From positions 49,703,040 through 49,767,039 of the forward strand of contig JAYEPQ010000009.1 of NCBI GenBank assembly GCA_036321105.1: DNA of 64,000 bases, in the 5' to 3' direction. The DNA comes from Dracaena cambodiana (Eukaryota > Streptophyta > Magnoliopsida > Asparagales > Asparagaceae). Positions 42,701-51,073 of this stretch are shown here, piece after piece (positions within the stretch are counted from its first letter, which is position 1; every line of letters begins with the position of its first letter). Position numbers and translations under genes: made by a program. The notes beneath the pieces are model-generated. The model was not told the DNA's origin and ran no database searches. It worked only from the letters and a program-made list of their open reading frames with translations.

Positions 42701-44247
42701 ACTAAGAGTTTATATTGGTTAACTACACTCTCACCTGGCACTACCTTACAATCGATACAACTAACTATATCTATCCTCCTAATTAAAAAGAAATCTATTT
42801 GGCTTGCATTCAATCTATTTTTAAAAGTAATCAAGTGAAAAACTCTCTTTTTAAACCAAGTATTTATTAAAATCAAATCACAAGACAAAACAAAATCTAG
42901 AATTGAATTACCTGCTTCATTTTTTTCTCCAAAACCAAATCATCCATGTACACTATCAAACCCATTACGACTAGTTCGTACATGTCCATTGAGATTATCA
43001 CCAATAAATAGTTTTTTCCTAGCGGGTATTGCTTATACTATTTCATCTAGATCTTCCCAAAATTGATATTTACTGGATTCATCAAGTTCTACTTGTGGTG
43101 TATAGGCACTAATGATATTAAAAATTTCTCTATCTAAAATAAGTTTAACTAAAAAAATTCTATCACCATTCCTCCTAACCTCCACTACATTCCCAATTAA
43201 TTACTTATCTATGATCACACCTACCCCATTATGATTTCTATTTCTACCCGTATACCAAATTTTATAACCCCAAGGCTCTATAACTTTAGCTTTCTCATCT
43301 ACCCACTTAGTCTCCTGCACGCACAAAATATTAACCCCCTTCTAATCATAGCATCAACTAACTCTACTAATCTACCTATAAGAAACCTATATTCCACGAT
43401 ACCAACTGAAATCTATATTTATATTTATGAGCTAATTTATTTACCCCCACCCGTTCATTAAGATGTGGAAACCCTCTTACGTTTGACACCACATCCAGGC
43501 GCCGACGTGGCACGTCACTTCTGAGCGACGACCTAACAACCCTCACACATTTTTCACTACACCTGAACTCCAATGTAGCGCATCGCTCAGTAGGAAACGC
43601 CCCAACGAAATTTATATTTTGGCTCATATCATAATATGTGACAATATTTTACGCTGGCTGTCACCGGCCTACCACAACTCTCCTCTTTTATTCTGGTTTG
43701 GGACAGACAGTGAAAGGATAAATATTTAAGCACGGCACTGGCAGAGTTTGTAGAAGTTCAGGACCTTACATCATTCAGAAATAAACAAGCACCTATTGAG
43801 ATACTAGTGTTAGAAACTTTCTAGTGCAAATTGTTGGCCATGCAATCATTCCAGACAAATTTTTGGAAAGTATTTAGTGCGGTACATGAACTGGTAAAGT
43901 GGTAATATTCGACTCTATCAAGACAAACTAATTCTAAACTATTTTTCGTATTTCAATAAAAACCTTCCTATTAAACAGTAACTCTTCACAATTGATGGCA
44001 AATTAATCTTTTAGGGAAAAAACCCATGTCTACGCAATCAAGAACTAACCTCGGTGATCAGGGATGGACTCCAGCTTCCAAAACCCAACTTGCCTCTAGA
44101 AACAAACAGAAGAAAAGGATTCAAATTTTAGAACAGCAATGCAGTTAAAACAAAGATCCAGCAAGAAATTTTCCGTACCTCGGTGGGAAACAGGGGCTCC
44201 TCAGAGAAGAAAGACAACCGCCGCTGATCCATCACCTCAGATGGCAT
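18564..44247 (-). CDS. MEI2-like (AML-type) RNA-binding protein, 14 coding exons, complete
   Basis: I assembled this gene by hand from exons at 44247-44179, 44095-44050, 39137-38712, 38117-37693, 37584-37426, 32282-32166, 32076-31928, 22170-22076, 21869-21432, 20758-20122, 20015-19931, 19849-19781, 19596-19417 and 18722-18564. All phases join and the sum is 3,054 nt (1,017 aa plus TAA). The N terminus MPSEVMDQRRLSFFSEEPLF and the following RQVGFWKLESIPDH resemble plant AML1/AML4-group proteins. RRM1 is at about residues 300-373 (RNP2 LFVRNI, RNP1 GFVMISYY). RRM2 is at about 386-460 (LVVFNL, HKFIEFYD). The diagnostic C-terminal MEI2 RRM3 is at about 843-955 (LMIKNIPNKY, GYAFINI). An acidic stretch with DDDD precedes RRM1. 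Known family members bind RNA and act in meiosis and meristem development; that role here is inferred from the family. The length is slightly above the roughly 900 aa usual for Arabidopsis members. Introns total about 22 kb, mostly transposon-bearing. Exact AML subgroup membership is uncertain. Confidence 0.95.
19417..19596 (-). CDS. MEI2-like exon 13 (end of RRM3)
   Basis: This 60-codon exon starts AFNGKKWEKFNSEKVASLAY and ends FHSDGPNAGDQ, a strongly conserved block unique to the MEI2 family. Acceptor TTGCAG, donor GTATTA. Confidence 0.97.
19781..19849 (-). CDS. MEI2-like exon 12 (RRM3)
   Basis: This 23-codon exon encodes NKCNVGYAFINIIDPQQIIP and FFQ, carrying the RNP1-like GYAFINI. Acceptor TTACAG, donor GTTTGC, phase 0 on both sides. 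Confidence 0.97.
19931..20015 (-). CDS. MEI2-like exon 11 (RRM3)
   Basis: This exon encodes YTSKMLLAAIDEHHKGTYDF and IYLPIDFK, the invariant core of the MEI2-type RRM3. Acceptor GGACAG, donor GTAATT. Confidence 0.97.
20122..20758 (-). CDS. MEI2-like exon 10 (linker and start of RRM3)
   Basis: This 637-nt exon encodes ALGGPGNGSCPVHGHQYIWN, a His/Pro-rich linker, and then RRTTLMIKNIPN-type sequence (here DSRTTLMIKNIPN), which opens the MEI2 C-terminal RRM. Acceptor TTTACAG, donor GTATGT. Confidence 0.97.
21432..21869 (-). CDS. MEI2-like exon 9
   Basis: This exon encodes VSPGSVSLGAMSSSFDNGSV through HSLEG, a Ser/Gly/Pro-rich linker between RRM2 and RRM3. The acceptor is GATCAG and the donor is GTGAGT. 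Confidence 0.88.
22076..22170 (-). CDS. MEI2-like exon 8 with tandem CAG acceptor
   Basis: This exon encodes (S)SLIPSSELELEESAGCQQ and onward to ACY, continuing RRM2 exon 7 after a 9.8-kb intron. The acceptor reads CAGCAGCAG, so the exon could start at 22170, 22167 or 22164. All three keep the frame and differ by one or two residues. Confidence 0.88.
22164..22173 (-). other. Tandem CAGCAGCAG splice acceptor of intron 7
   Basis: Three consecutive in-frame CAG acceptors precede exon 8. Known NAGNAG sites often give isoforms that differ by one residue. Confidence 0.7.
24446..24590 (+). mobile_element. Decayed LINE C-terminal fragment
   Basis: The plus-strand translation with stops, KTRGRPKGR-MEAVKKVWK, matches the C-terminal GRPKK-WMEVxRKD block of RTE LINEs. 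The rest is degraded. Confidence 0.5.
25736..26284 (+). repeat. 274-bp tandem duplication in MEI2-like intron 7
   Basis: GAGGCATCACCATGTCCCCC occurs at 25,736 and 26,010, and the copies end with CAGCTTCAAACCAGTTTC-like text. Confidence 0.88.
27973..28577 (+). mobile_element. TRIM (miniature non-autonomous LTR retrotransposon)
   Basis: Two direct repeats of about 180 bp (27,973-28,155 and 28,398-28,577) begin T(G/C)TTAGGAGTTA and end TATCTCTCCAA. Right after the first is TGGTATCAAAG (28,160), close to the plant initiator-Met tRNA primer site. Just before the second is a purine-rich tract, AATAAGAGAGAGGATT. The hexamer ACAACT abuts both outer ends and is the likely target duplication. There is no coding capacity. 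It lies in MEI2-like intron 7, antisense to the gene. Confidence 0.82.
29516..30222 (+). repeat. Tandem pair of LTR-like repeats
   Basis: Two copies of about 345-360 bp (29,516-29,858 and 29,859-30,222) begin TGATGGGGAYAACTAAARTC and end near a CACAAACCCTAA-type tract. Copy 1 has a TATAAATAG box. No internal retroelement sequence separates them. They could be fused solo LTRs. Confidence 0.5.
31928..32076 (-). CDS. MEI2-like exon 7 (second part of RRM2)
   Basis: This exon encodes IRETPHKRHHKFIEFYDVRA through EPSRPGGARR. It carries RNP1-like HKFIEFYD and the family-typical SRPGG tail. Acceptor CTACAG, donor GTGGTA, ending in phase 2. Confidence 0.96.
32161..32166 (-). other. Non-canonical GC splice donor of intron 6
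   Basis: Exon 6 ends GAG followed by GCAAGA, and the next exon starts after CTACAG. The join KE|IRETP is the expected AML sequence. No nearby GT keeps RRM2 intact, so this is a GC-AG intron. Confidence 0.85.
32166..32282 (-). CDS. MEI2-like exon 6 (first part of RRM2)
   Basis: This 39-codon exon has RNP2 LVVFNL and ends YGEIKE. The acceptor is AATCAG. The donor is GAG|GCAAGA, a GC rather than GT border. Confidence 0.95.
33419..34201 (+). mobile_element. hAT-type MITE, 783 bp, with 8-bp target duplication
   Basis: The left end is CATTGTTGAAAATAACG and the right end is GCTATTTTAAACATTG, forming imperfect terminal inverted repeats that continue into TAACG/CGTTA-rich subterminal repeats. Perfect 8-bp repeats ATCTGGAT flank it at 33,411-33,418 and 34,202-34,209. 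An 8-bp duplication and CA...TG ends fit the hAT superfamily. The centre is AT-rich and non-coding. Confidence 0.85.
35410..35717 (+). mobile_element. TRIM/SMART-like short LTR element
   Basis: Two imperfect direct repeats (about 35,410-35,480 and 35,642-35,717) share TGTTAGCT, CCAACAACTT and GAGTAAA-like words. The first is followed by TGATATCAGAG (35,484), similar to the Met-tRNA primer site. A purine tract, GATGAGGGGGAGA, precedes the second. Ends and target duplication are not clear. Confidence 0.5.
36190..37270 (+). mobile_element. Possible LTR retroelement debris
   Basis: It starts near TGTTAGGATTTTGGATCC. TTAAGGGGGAGATTGCTAG at 37,221 looks like a polypurine tract joined to an LTR start. 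Leader-like AT-rich sequence lies between them, and no gag or pol coding was found. Confidence 0.25.
37426..37584 (-). CDS. MEI2-like exon 5 (second part of RRM1)
   Basis: This 53-codon exon starts QFGDIRTLYTACKHRGFVMI and ends FSIPK. It holds RNP1 of RRM1 (GFVMISYY). Acceptor TTTTCAG, donor GTAACT, phase 0 on both sides. Confidence 0.96.
37693..38117 (-). CDS. MEI2-like exon 4 (acidic region and first part of RRM1)
   Basis: This exon encodes residues about 181-322. It contains FEEEEPLESLEELEAQTIGN and a DDDD run, the conserved pre-RRM1 segment of AML proteins, and then SRTLFVRNI (RNP2). The donor GTACAC falls inside RRM1, after MLFE. Confidence 0.95.
38712..39137 (-). CDS. MEI2-like exon 3
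   Basis: This exon encodes residues about 39-180, starting NAGVSLSPLVLRKDPF after the split codon. It is serine-rich and ends SELLDRK. The acceptor is CTTTTAG and the donor is GTATGT. It has no domain; this part is probably disordered, as in other family members. Confidence 0.9.
40492..43715 (-). mobile_element. RTE-type LINE retrotransposon, defective
   Basis: Reading on the minus strand, 43,627 to 43,376 leads into the endonuclease start (LVSWNIG). Frames at 42,888-42,574 and 42,537-42,058 cover the rest of the endonuclease and the linker. 42,048-41,839, 41,769-41,554 and 41,547-41,101 are reverse transcriptase (ENQFGFMLGRSTIETIHLLR; DLHMVFIDLEKTYDKVPREI), and 40,891-40,562 is the C terminus (RLRWFGHVQRR, KGRPKKIWMEV). 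The frame is broken by several stops and at least three frame changes. The catalytic block reads FVVD where active elements have FADD. The 3' end is a (TTG)n tail on the minus strand (AAC repeats at 40,492-40,510), a hallmark of the RTE clade. It sits in MEI2-like intron 2 in the sense orientation. The 5' limit near 43,715 is approximate. Confidence 0.9.
41101..42888 (-). pseudogene. LINE endonuclease/reverse transcriptase coding remnant
   Basis: Five open segments between 42,888 and 41,101 share one reading frame and are separated by stop codons or short frame excursions. One example is the in-frame TAG just after PREIL at 41,554. RT motifs are present, including GFMLGRST, the aspartate-bearing FIDLEKTYD and a degenerate FVVD box. 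The product cannot be active as it stands. Confidence 0.88.
44050..44095 (-). CDS. MEI2-like exon 2
   Basis: This 46-nt exon encodes RQVGFWKLESIPDHR and ends in phase 1. The acceptor is TTTCTAG and the donor is GTTAGT. It is conserved in plant AML N termini. Confidence 0.88.
44179..44247 (-). CDS. MEI2-like exon 1 (start codon)
   Basis: This exon encodes 23 residues beginning MPSEVMDQ, ends in phase 0 and is followed by the donor GTACGG. A second in-frame ATG lies five codons later (MDQ...). The first was chosen because MPS-E/D-x-MD starts are typical of this family. Confidence 0.88.
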
Positions 44248-45094
44248 CCTTCGATTTCTTCTTCAGCTCAAAAAGAAACCCAGCAAAAGATTCAAAATTC
44301 AGGACCTTCCCCAAATGCCCCTCCTCCCCTTCCCGAAATGCCCCCAATTCAATTAGCAAAACTTTCAGCTCAGCAACTTCCTAACTGACAAGTACAATCT
44401 CCCATCAGATCAAACAAACACTGAATTTTAAACTCAAATTCAAGGTACAGGAAAAGAGGAGAAATCAGTAAACAACTCCAAGGTTAAAAAAATTTTCTTT
44501 GAGGAGGTGGAAATTGTAAAATTTCACATAGTAAAACAATTCAAGCTGAATGAACTGAGAGATCTCAAAACAGTTCTTTTTTTCTTTGAAAAAAAAGAAC
44601 AAAATTTTAAAAATCAGCCCTAAAGACGTGATCTTTCTGCTGTAGAAATCTCCACAAACTCCAAAGAAAGAAAAATACCCCCAAATTCAACCCGGATCAC
44701 GTCAGCAAACTCCACGCCCGAGGCGATCCAGCGCAGGAATCGAGAATTCAAACCCCAAACTTCGCCCAGCCAGATTACTCAAATTTCTTTCAACAACAAC
44801 GACAAGACAAAACCACCAACAACAGCCATTGAATTTAAAAGAGATCGAGAGGGGAGAATAAATTGCGGCTAAAGGCAAGGCAAAGAGAGAGAAAAGATAG
44901 AATTTTTACAAGATGGATTCGTCGAAGAAATCTTCCCATCAAAATCCGTGCCGTGCGCGATCGTCCAAGCCCCTCCCCTGCATTGCAAGCAACATCCCAA
45001 AACCCCCTCAACAATCCCAATTTTGCACGCTCTCGCCTCTCCTCGCCTCTCTGCAATTTTTCTAAATTATTCTCCGGCTACCGAGAGAAAAAAA

Positions 45095-45128
<34 letters not shown>

Positions 45129-45200
45129 GAGGGAGAGGCGAGGAGAGAGAGAGAGAAAAAAAAATGGAGAGAGAATAATAAGGGAAAAGGGCGGGCCGAG
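44248..45200 (-). promoter_or_regulatory. Probable 5' leader and promoter of the MEI2-like gene
   Basis: Upstream of the ATG on the minus strand the sequence is pyrimidine-rich, with CT/TC runs around 45,120-45,175, typical of plant Y-patch core promoters and 5' leaders. I see no clear TATA box. An A/T homopolymer of about 20 bp lies at 45,090-45,113 and a 16-bp G run at 45,234-45,249. The transcription start is not defined, and an untranslated exon cannot be excluded. Confidence 0.4.
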
Positions 45201-45249
45201 GGGATTAATAGTTTAGTTTAATTTATTATTTCGTGGGGGGGGGGGGGGG

Positions 45250-46307
45250 TGAAAATGCGGTGACGGGGTGAGCGAAGTACCGGATCCAGCTTGTGCTGAC
45301 GGCGTTAGGGAGTGGCGTTAGGATGGGCTCGTGTGCTGGGCCGGCAATCTAGCTGCTAGTTCTTTTAGCGGACGGTTTTGACCTTGGGGTTTTTGGCTTT
45401 TTACGTAACGGAAGGGTGGGGTTACGGTCACCGCTGCGTGGGCCTCGTGCCGCGCCGGATGTAACGAGGCGTTGTCTTGGGACCGCGGGGTGAAAGGGCG
45501 TTGAGGGGCAGTTTTGGTATTTTGAGGTGGGATAAGGACGCACCGAAAAAGGTAGGGACCACTCTTGGTGGGAGATGTGGAGGTTAATGATGAGGTGATA
45601 TTGCTGTATCTTGTTTTGGTTGGTGTATGTGATCCTGGGATGCACCGAATTTGGGATTTTCTCAATGTTGCTAATTCTCTGTTAGGTCATAGGTTGGTGC
45701 CTTGTAAAAACTTATGGGTATTTATTTTAATTAATTAATTAACTAGCTCGGAAAGTTATGACGATATCTGTGACGTCACATGCCCCGTCACTGCTCCTCG
45801 GGTGGGCCCGTGCTGCAGTGTGGAGCCCACCTGCAGTGGGGGAGAGAGATGGGCTGGCCTTTTGGGTAATTTTGAGGGGGCTTGGTTACTCACGTGAGCT
45901 GCATATGCTTAAGTTACCATTGTTTGGTTGCTTAAAAATAATATTATAAGTTATAATTTATATTATTGTAATTAATATTGCAGCAGTACAAGTTACTGTA
46001 ATTTATATTATTTTATTCGGTTTTTAAGTTATAAATGGTAATTAGAATTGTAAAATTATATGAATTTTTTTTATTTTCACGAGTTCTACAAAATATCATA
46101 TTTATCAACATTACATTTACAATCCGCAAAATGAAGAGAAAAAGTGTTTTATGCGCTTTTTTTCACGACTGCAATTATTAGAAATGAGGAGTAAATGGTT
46201 GCAATTATAATTACAAACTTAGACAACTGCAATTAGAATCACATAGCGAAAAGGGCCACTTTCAGCAAAAAATGGTTGCAACTGTGACCACTTTACACAA
46301 TTACGCT
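45250..46307. other. GC-richer flank upstream of the MEI2-like promoter
   Basis: 45,250-45,660 and 45,760-45,900 have raised GC, probably distal promoter. I see no supported coding. From 45,910 the sequence is AT-rich. Confidence 0.4.
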
Positions 46308-47120
46308 AACAACTAAATAAAAAAGTCAATAAGAGAGAGCCAACTCAGTAGAAAATAATCTAAAAGTTATGAACTCCCATATTGTAGTGGGGTACAACCC
46401 ATTTGACTACTGAGTTGGCTCGCTAATATTGATCTCGCTAATATAAGCATATATGGCTTACACGCATGAACTGAACCTGCTTTAATATTGGATAAAAATA
46501 TCATCTCTTCTTCTATTTTATTTCATGTCCGTGAATTTCTAAATGAGCACACTATTGATCTTAGTGAGTCCGTCCCCTAACAACTAAACAGAAAGTCAAT
46601 AAGAGAGAGCCAACTCAGTAGGAAATAATTTAAAAAGTTATGAGCTCCTGTATTGTAGTGGACTACAACTCATTGACTACTAAGTTGGCTCTCTCATATT
46701 GATCTCGCTAATGTAAGCATATATGACCCACATGTCTGAACCAAACCCGCTTTAAAATTGGATAAAAATACCATCTCTTCTTCTATTATATTTCATGTCC
46801 GTGAATTTCTAAATGAGCATGCTACTGATCTTAGTGAGTCCTCCCCCTAACAACTAAAGAGAAAGTCAATAAGAGAGGGTCAACTCAGTAGGAAATAATT
46901 TAAAAAGTTATGAGCGCCCGTATTATAGTGGGCTACAATTCATCGACTACTGAGTTGGCTCTCTAATATTGATCTCGCTAATATAAACATATGTGGCTCA
47001 CACGTCTGAACCAAACCCACTTGAAAATTGGATAAAAATATCATCTCTTCTTCTATTATATTTCATATCCATGAATTTCTAAATAAGCACTATAGTGGTC
47101 TTAGCGAGTGGACCCCCTAA
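46308..47120 (+). repeat. Three-copy 270-bp tandem array
   Basis: The anchor GTCAATAAGAGAG recurs at 46,325, 46,595 and 46,865 (exact 270-bp period). Each unit has an inverted pair (CCAACTCAGTAG...CTACTGAGTTGG) and ends GTGAATTTCTAAATGAGCA followed by TTAGTGAGT, the same motif found at the ends of nearby MITEs. Confidence 0.85.
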
Positions 47121-48114
47121 GTTGTTAAAGACTATCTCAGTTAGCTCTCTCAGGAAACTTAATTAGAGGGTAGAAAAACGTCTTTTTCTACCCACATGCG
47201 CCTCAAGTGAGCACTAAACTCATGTTCTCTCACTCCAGTTACTCTCCCAGTGCCCAGTGAGCAAAGCCAGAGAGAAAATTTAGATATAGCGCTATAGCGG
47301 TCGTCCGATCTCAATCCAACGCCATCTATTCACTCAAAAAAAAAAAAAAAAAAAAAAAAATCTCCATCTTATTCAATATTTTAAATGACAAGATTTAGGG
47401 AGGAGGATTAGAGTTGAATAATGTGGTTTAAGTTATATTTAATTAAATGAGGACTTAATTGACTTTGAGTAAAGTACAAATTGTTTTGGGCACGTGCATT
47501 ATTATTATAATTATTATTAATTATTAATTATTATTATTATCTTATACATGTAGCATGATGCATTGAACTATACAAGCTAACAAATATGATAATAGACTCT
47601 GCATGCATTATGGAGCCAATTCAACATAATGTATAGTGCATTTATTAATTAAATCATATAAAAGAAAATTCCAAGATAAATAATATCATTTTCATATGAT
47701 AATAGAAATAGTACACTCCCATCCCATCTAATAACTATCTATTGAAACCATGTGAAATAAAATTAAAATTATGAAGAATATGTAATGGCTAATTTCTATT
47801 TAAATTTGTTTACAAATGTTGCATAATTATATTTTATCTTGAAATAAAAAACATAAATCATACAAAATTGAAAAGCTCCACAAATAATATATCTCAGAAA
47901 CATATAATTACAAAATATTTGGTTTTCTTGCAAGGCCACCTCTTACCGCCATGGCTTTACATTTTATTTGATTAGTGATGAGAAGAGTTCGGTTAAAATC
48001 ATAACTGATACAAATCGATCCGAATAAGCGAAACTGAACCGAACTAAAATAATTTAATCGGTTTTCGATTTTAAGATTTGGAACTCGAAACCTAACGAAC
48101 TGATTGAATTATTT

Positions 48115-48119
<5 letters not shown>
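47121..48119. other. Intergenic, nothing recognised
   Basis: AT-rich, with a poly-A of about 22 bp at 47,338 and ATT-type repeats near 47,500-47,540. Confidence 0.5.

Positions 48120-48185
<66 letters not shown>
48120..48185 (+). repeat. (AT)n microsatellite
   Basis: About 32 AT units, directly beside the truncated MITE at 48,188. Confidence 0.95.
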
Positions 48186-48187
<2 letters not shown>

Positions 48188-48188
<1 letters not shown>

Positions 48189-48470
48189 GGGTTTTTACAA
48201 ATCTATCGCTAAAATCTTTAAAAATTTTAATTTAGTCTCCCAAATTTTCATATTTATAATTTAGTCCCCAAATTATTTAAGTTAACTCACTTTAATCCTC
48301 AGCCATATTTTTGGCCTAAATTTTCCGTTATACTCTTGAATTATTTCAATTTAGTCCTCCCTTCTCTCTTTCTCCTCTCTTCCTCTTCTTATTGGGTTTC
48401 CCTGAGTTACTTTACTTTAGAGATTAATTGGGAGGGAGAAGAGAGAAGAGAAGAATTGAGAGCTCGGTAA
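48188..48470 (+). mobile_element. Truncated MITE of the GGGTTTTTAC family
   Basis: It starts GGGGTTTTTACAAATCTATC right after an (AT)n run and matches the left arm of the element at 50,524 through the pyrimidine tract and the turn. The right arm is missing after about 48,470. Confidence 0.65.
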
Positions 48471-48900
48471 ACAAGTTGCTTATGTTACTTGTGTTGGGTT
48501 TAGATTTTGCATCAATTGACATGGATTGGTTCCTATTTAGATTGGGAGAGCTCGGTCCCTATCACCACCAAACCTTTGTTTCTATAGGGTTTGGTTGCTG
48601 ATATTCTAAGATTTTCAAGATATTAAGATAACTTCAAGATTTTCTATTTGGATATATCTTTTGTCTGATGACTCATATCTTGTTAACAATCTTACTTGTG
48701 AGTTTACGTACTACGAACAACTATAAATTTTGATTTTTTTTTTTTTTTTTAAGAGAGATTGAGCATGCATCAAAATAGAGGTATCCGATCATTTTTTGTC
48801 AATTTTCACAAAATCTAAATGAATCGATTAAAATTGAGAATTGAAACTGAGCCGAACTAACTCGTTCAATTAGATTGAGTATGCATCAAAATAGAGGTAT

Positions 48901-49136
48901 TTTGTTTTTGTACAACATCAAAGATTTTTTTTTATGGGGGGTTTGATTTGATGCGAAGAGATGAATGAAATAGGAAAATTTCTAAATGAACACATCACTG
49001 GTTTTAGTGAACTCACTTTCTAAATTTGTAAGAAATTACAATTTTATCATTTTTTTTCTATAATCTTAACTTTAGCTCTAGTCTGATATTAATCTCCGAA
49101 CAATATTAAAACTGTTCGGAAATTAATTTCCGACTC

Positions 49137-49205
<69 letters not shown>

Positions 49206-49613
49206 CCAAATTAAATTAAATATTAAAATCCTCAAAAAAAGAAAAAATATTGAACACTTTTGGGTACACTCTAATTCATGGGAATTTTCAAATGAGCACC
49301 ACCACTGAATCTTAGTGAGCACACATTTCTGAGTCGGAAATTAATTTCCGAACAGTTTTAATATCGTTCGGAGATTAATATCAGACTAGAACTAAAGTTA
49401 AGATTACAGAAAAAAATAACAAATTTGTAATTTCTTACAAATTTAGAAGTGAGCTTGCTAAAACCAGTGATATGTTCATTTAGAAATTTCCCTATTTCAT
49501 TCATCTCTTCGCATCAAATCAAATTCCAAGTGAGTACTCATCAGGTTTTGTCAGTCAAATTATTTGAGTTTGTACCAATCACCCCCCAATCTTTGATGTT
49601 GTACAAAAACAAA
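48901..49613 (+). mobile_element. Foldback element, about 713 bp
   Basis: The left arm (48,901-49,137) starts TTTGTTTTTGTACAACATCA and ends near AATTAATTTCCGACTC. The right arm (49,327-49,613) is its inverted copy and ends GTACAAAAACAAAG. The right arm has about 55 extra bases near 49,525-49,580. The loop holds (AT)n at 49,139-49,202 and a second MITE-like end (GAATTTTCAAATGAGCACCA). It is non-coding. Confidence 0.75.
49139..49202 (+). repeat. (AT)n microsatellite in foldback loop
   Basis: About 32 AT units at the inner end of the left arm of the foldback element. Confidence 0.95.
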
Positions 49614-49696
49614 GAAAAAGAAGAAGAAGGAGAAATCTTATAACAATAATAATCAAGTTTTTTAATTCCAAATACACATCGAAAAGAGAATAATTT

Positions 49697-49876
49697 CAGA
49701 CCGATCACATGGATGATCATTCTCCTTTTATTTCTATCGAGTAATATATTTTTATTTAAATATCTATAATTTATAACTCTTTTTTTTTGCTAGTCAAACT
49801 CAAATATTCATAACTTTTAGTATCACCTTCATGTATATTTGTTTCGATTTTTCTCTTGCTGCGTTAACTTGTCTTA
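49697..49876 (-). mobile_element. Decayed LINE 3' fragment
   Basis: Plus-strand text such as ACCGATCACATGGATGATCA, TTTCTATCGAGTAATAT and CGTTAACTTGTCTTA parallels the LINE 3' region at 40,565-40,710 with many substitutions and insertions. Confidence 0.55.
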
Positions 49877-50062
49877 TGAAAAAATAAAATCCCACCAAGA
49901 TAGAGCGGGCCCAACTGAGGTGAGGCCCACATCAGAGACTTCAGAGCCCAATATCATAAATGCTAGACCAAGGGACCATAATGCCTCCACAGCATTTTAT
50001 GCTGACAGTTACAGACTAACGGGAAAAAAATACAAACGGAGTTAAAACGAGAAAAAAAAGAA

Positions 50063-50187
50063 GGGCAAATCATTCTAAATGCACCACATCTTACTTAGTG
50101 AGCACCATATCCTATCGTAAAGTGATTTACAACATAGGGGAAAATGGTGCTCACTAAGTCAAGTGTGGTGCGCATTTAGAATTTCCC
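50063..50187 (+). mobile_element. 125-bp MITE
   Basis: The left arm GGGCAAATCATTCTAAATGC, with CACCACATCTTACTTAGTGA, is inverted as TGCGCATTTAGAATTTCCC at the right. The arms continue through AGTGAGCACCAT/ATGGTGCTCACT. I see no clear target duplication. Confidence 0.7.
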
Positions 50188-50523
50188 TCCATTAATGGAG
50201 GTCAGCGCCCACCTACTCTCGCCGGTGCGGTGAGTGCACGAGGCCGCTGTGAGGGCCCGGACGGTCTGGATAGAGTGGGCCCGGATGAGGTGGGGGCCAC
50301 AATACGAATAAAAGATGAGTTTTATGTGCATATCAGTTGAACGTCACTTTCTTCTGGAAGCTGTTCACTGAGACTCAAACTGATGAGAGAGAGAGAGAGA
50401 GAGAGAGAGAAGATACTGCCTTAATTAAGGCACCATCTAACTAGTAATTACCTAACTAATTACCTAATTTGGAACTAAAAACATTTACCCTATGCACGCC
50501 AATTTTTAATCAATTTTCTTTTT

Positions 50524-51064
50524 GGGTTTTTTACATATCTGTCCCTTATATCTTTAAAAATGAGAATTTAGTCCCCAACATTTTCATATTTATAATTTAG
50601 ACCCCATAATCCTTTAAGTTACCATAATTTAGTCTCCAGCCATATTTTTTGTCCGAATTTTCTGTTATGCCTCTGAGTTACTTCATTTTAGTCTTCCCTT
50701 CTCTCTTCCTTCTCTCTTCCTCTTCTTATTGAGTTTCTCTCTCTATTCTTCTCCTCTCTCTCTCTTCCCTCCTAGTTAATCTCTAAAGTAATGTAACTCA
50801 AGCAAATCCAATAAAAAGAGGGAAGAGAGAGAGAGGAGAAGAATAAAGAGGGGAACCTAATAAGAAAAGGAAGTGAGGAGAAAGAAGGAAGGGAGGACTA
50901 AAGTGAAGTAACTCAGGGGTATAACGGAAAATTCGGGCTAAAAATATGGTTGGGGGACTAAATTATGATAAGTTAAAGGATTTTGGGACTAAATTATAAA
51001 TATAAAGATTTTGGAGATTAAATTCTAATTTTTAAAGATTTAAGGGATAGATATGTAAAAACCC
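50524..51064 (+). mobile_element. Palindromic Mutator-like MITE, 541 bp, with 9-bp target duplication
   Basis: The left end GGGTTTTTTACATATCTGTC and the right end GATAGATATGTAAAAACCC start inverted arms of about 230 bp that run almost to the centre. TTTCTTTTT (9 bp) occurs immediately outside both ends (50,515-50,523 and 51,065-51,073). The 9-bp duplication fits Mutator-like elements, although this repeat is low in complexity. Confidence 0.75.
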
Positions 51065-51073
51065 TTTCTTTTT

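Larger units (their letters stand above)
39138..44049 (-). other. MEI2-like intron 2 (4.9 kb, LINE-bearing)
   Basis: Phase-1 intron. About 3.2 kb of it is the broken LINE at 40,492-43,715. The remaining flanks are AT-rich sequence in which I see no further gene. Confidence 0.85.

Noticed and set aside
44863..45216. 117-codon plus-strand frame over the MEI2-like leader
   Set aside because: Arg/Glu/Lys-rich translation of the complementary pyrimidine tract and a homopolymer; an artefact of the leader.
45318..45665. 115-codon minus-strand frame
   Set aside because: Open because of raised GC near the promoter. Two overlapping frames are equally open, and neither has a recognisable domain or splice context.
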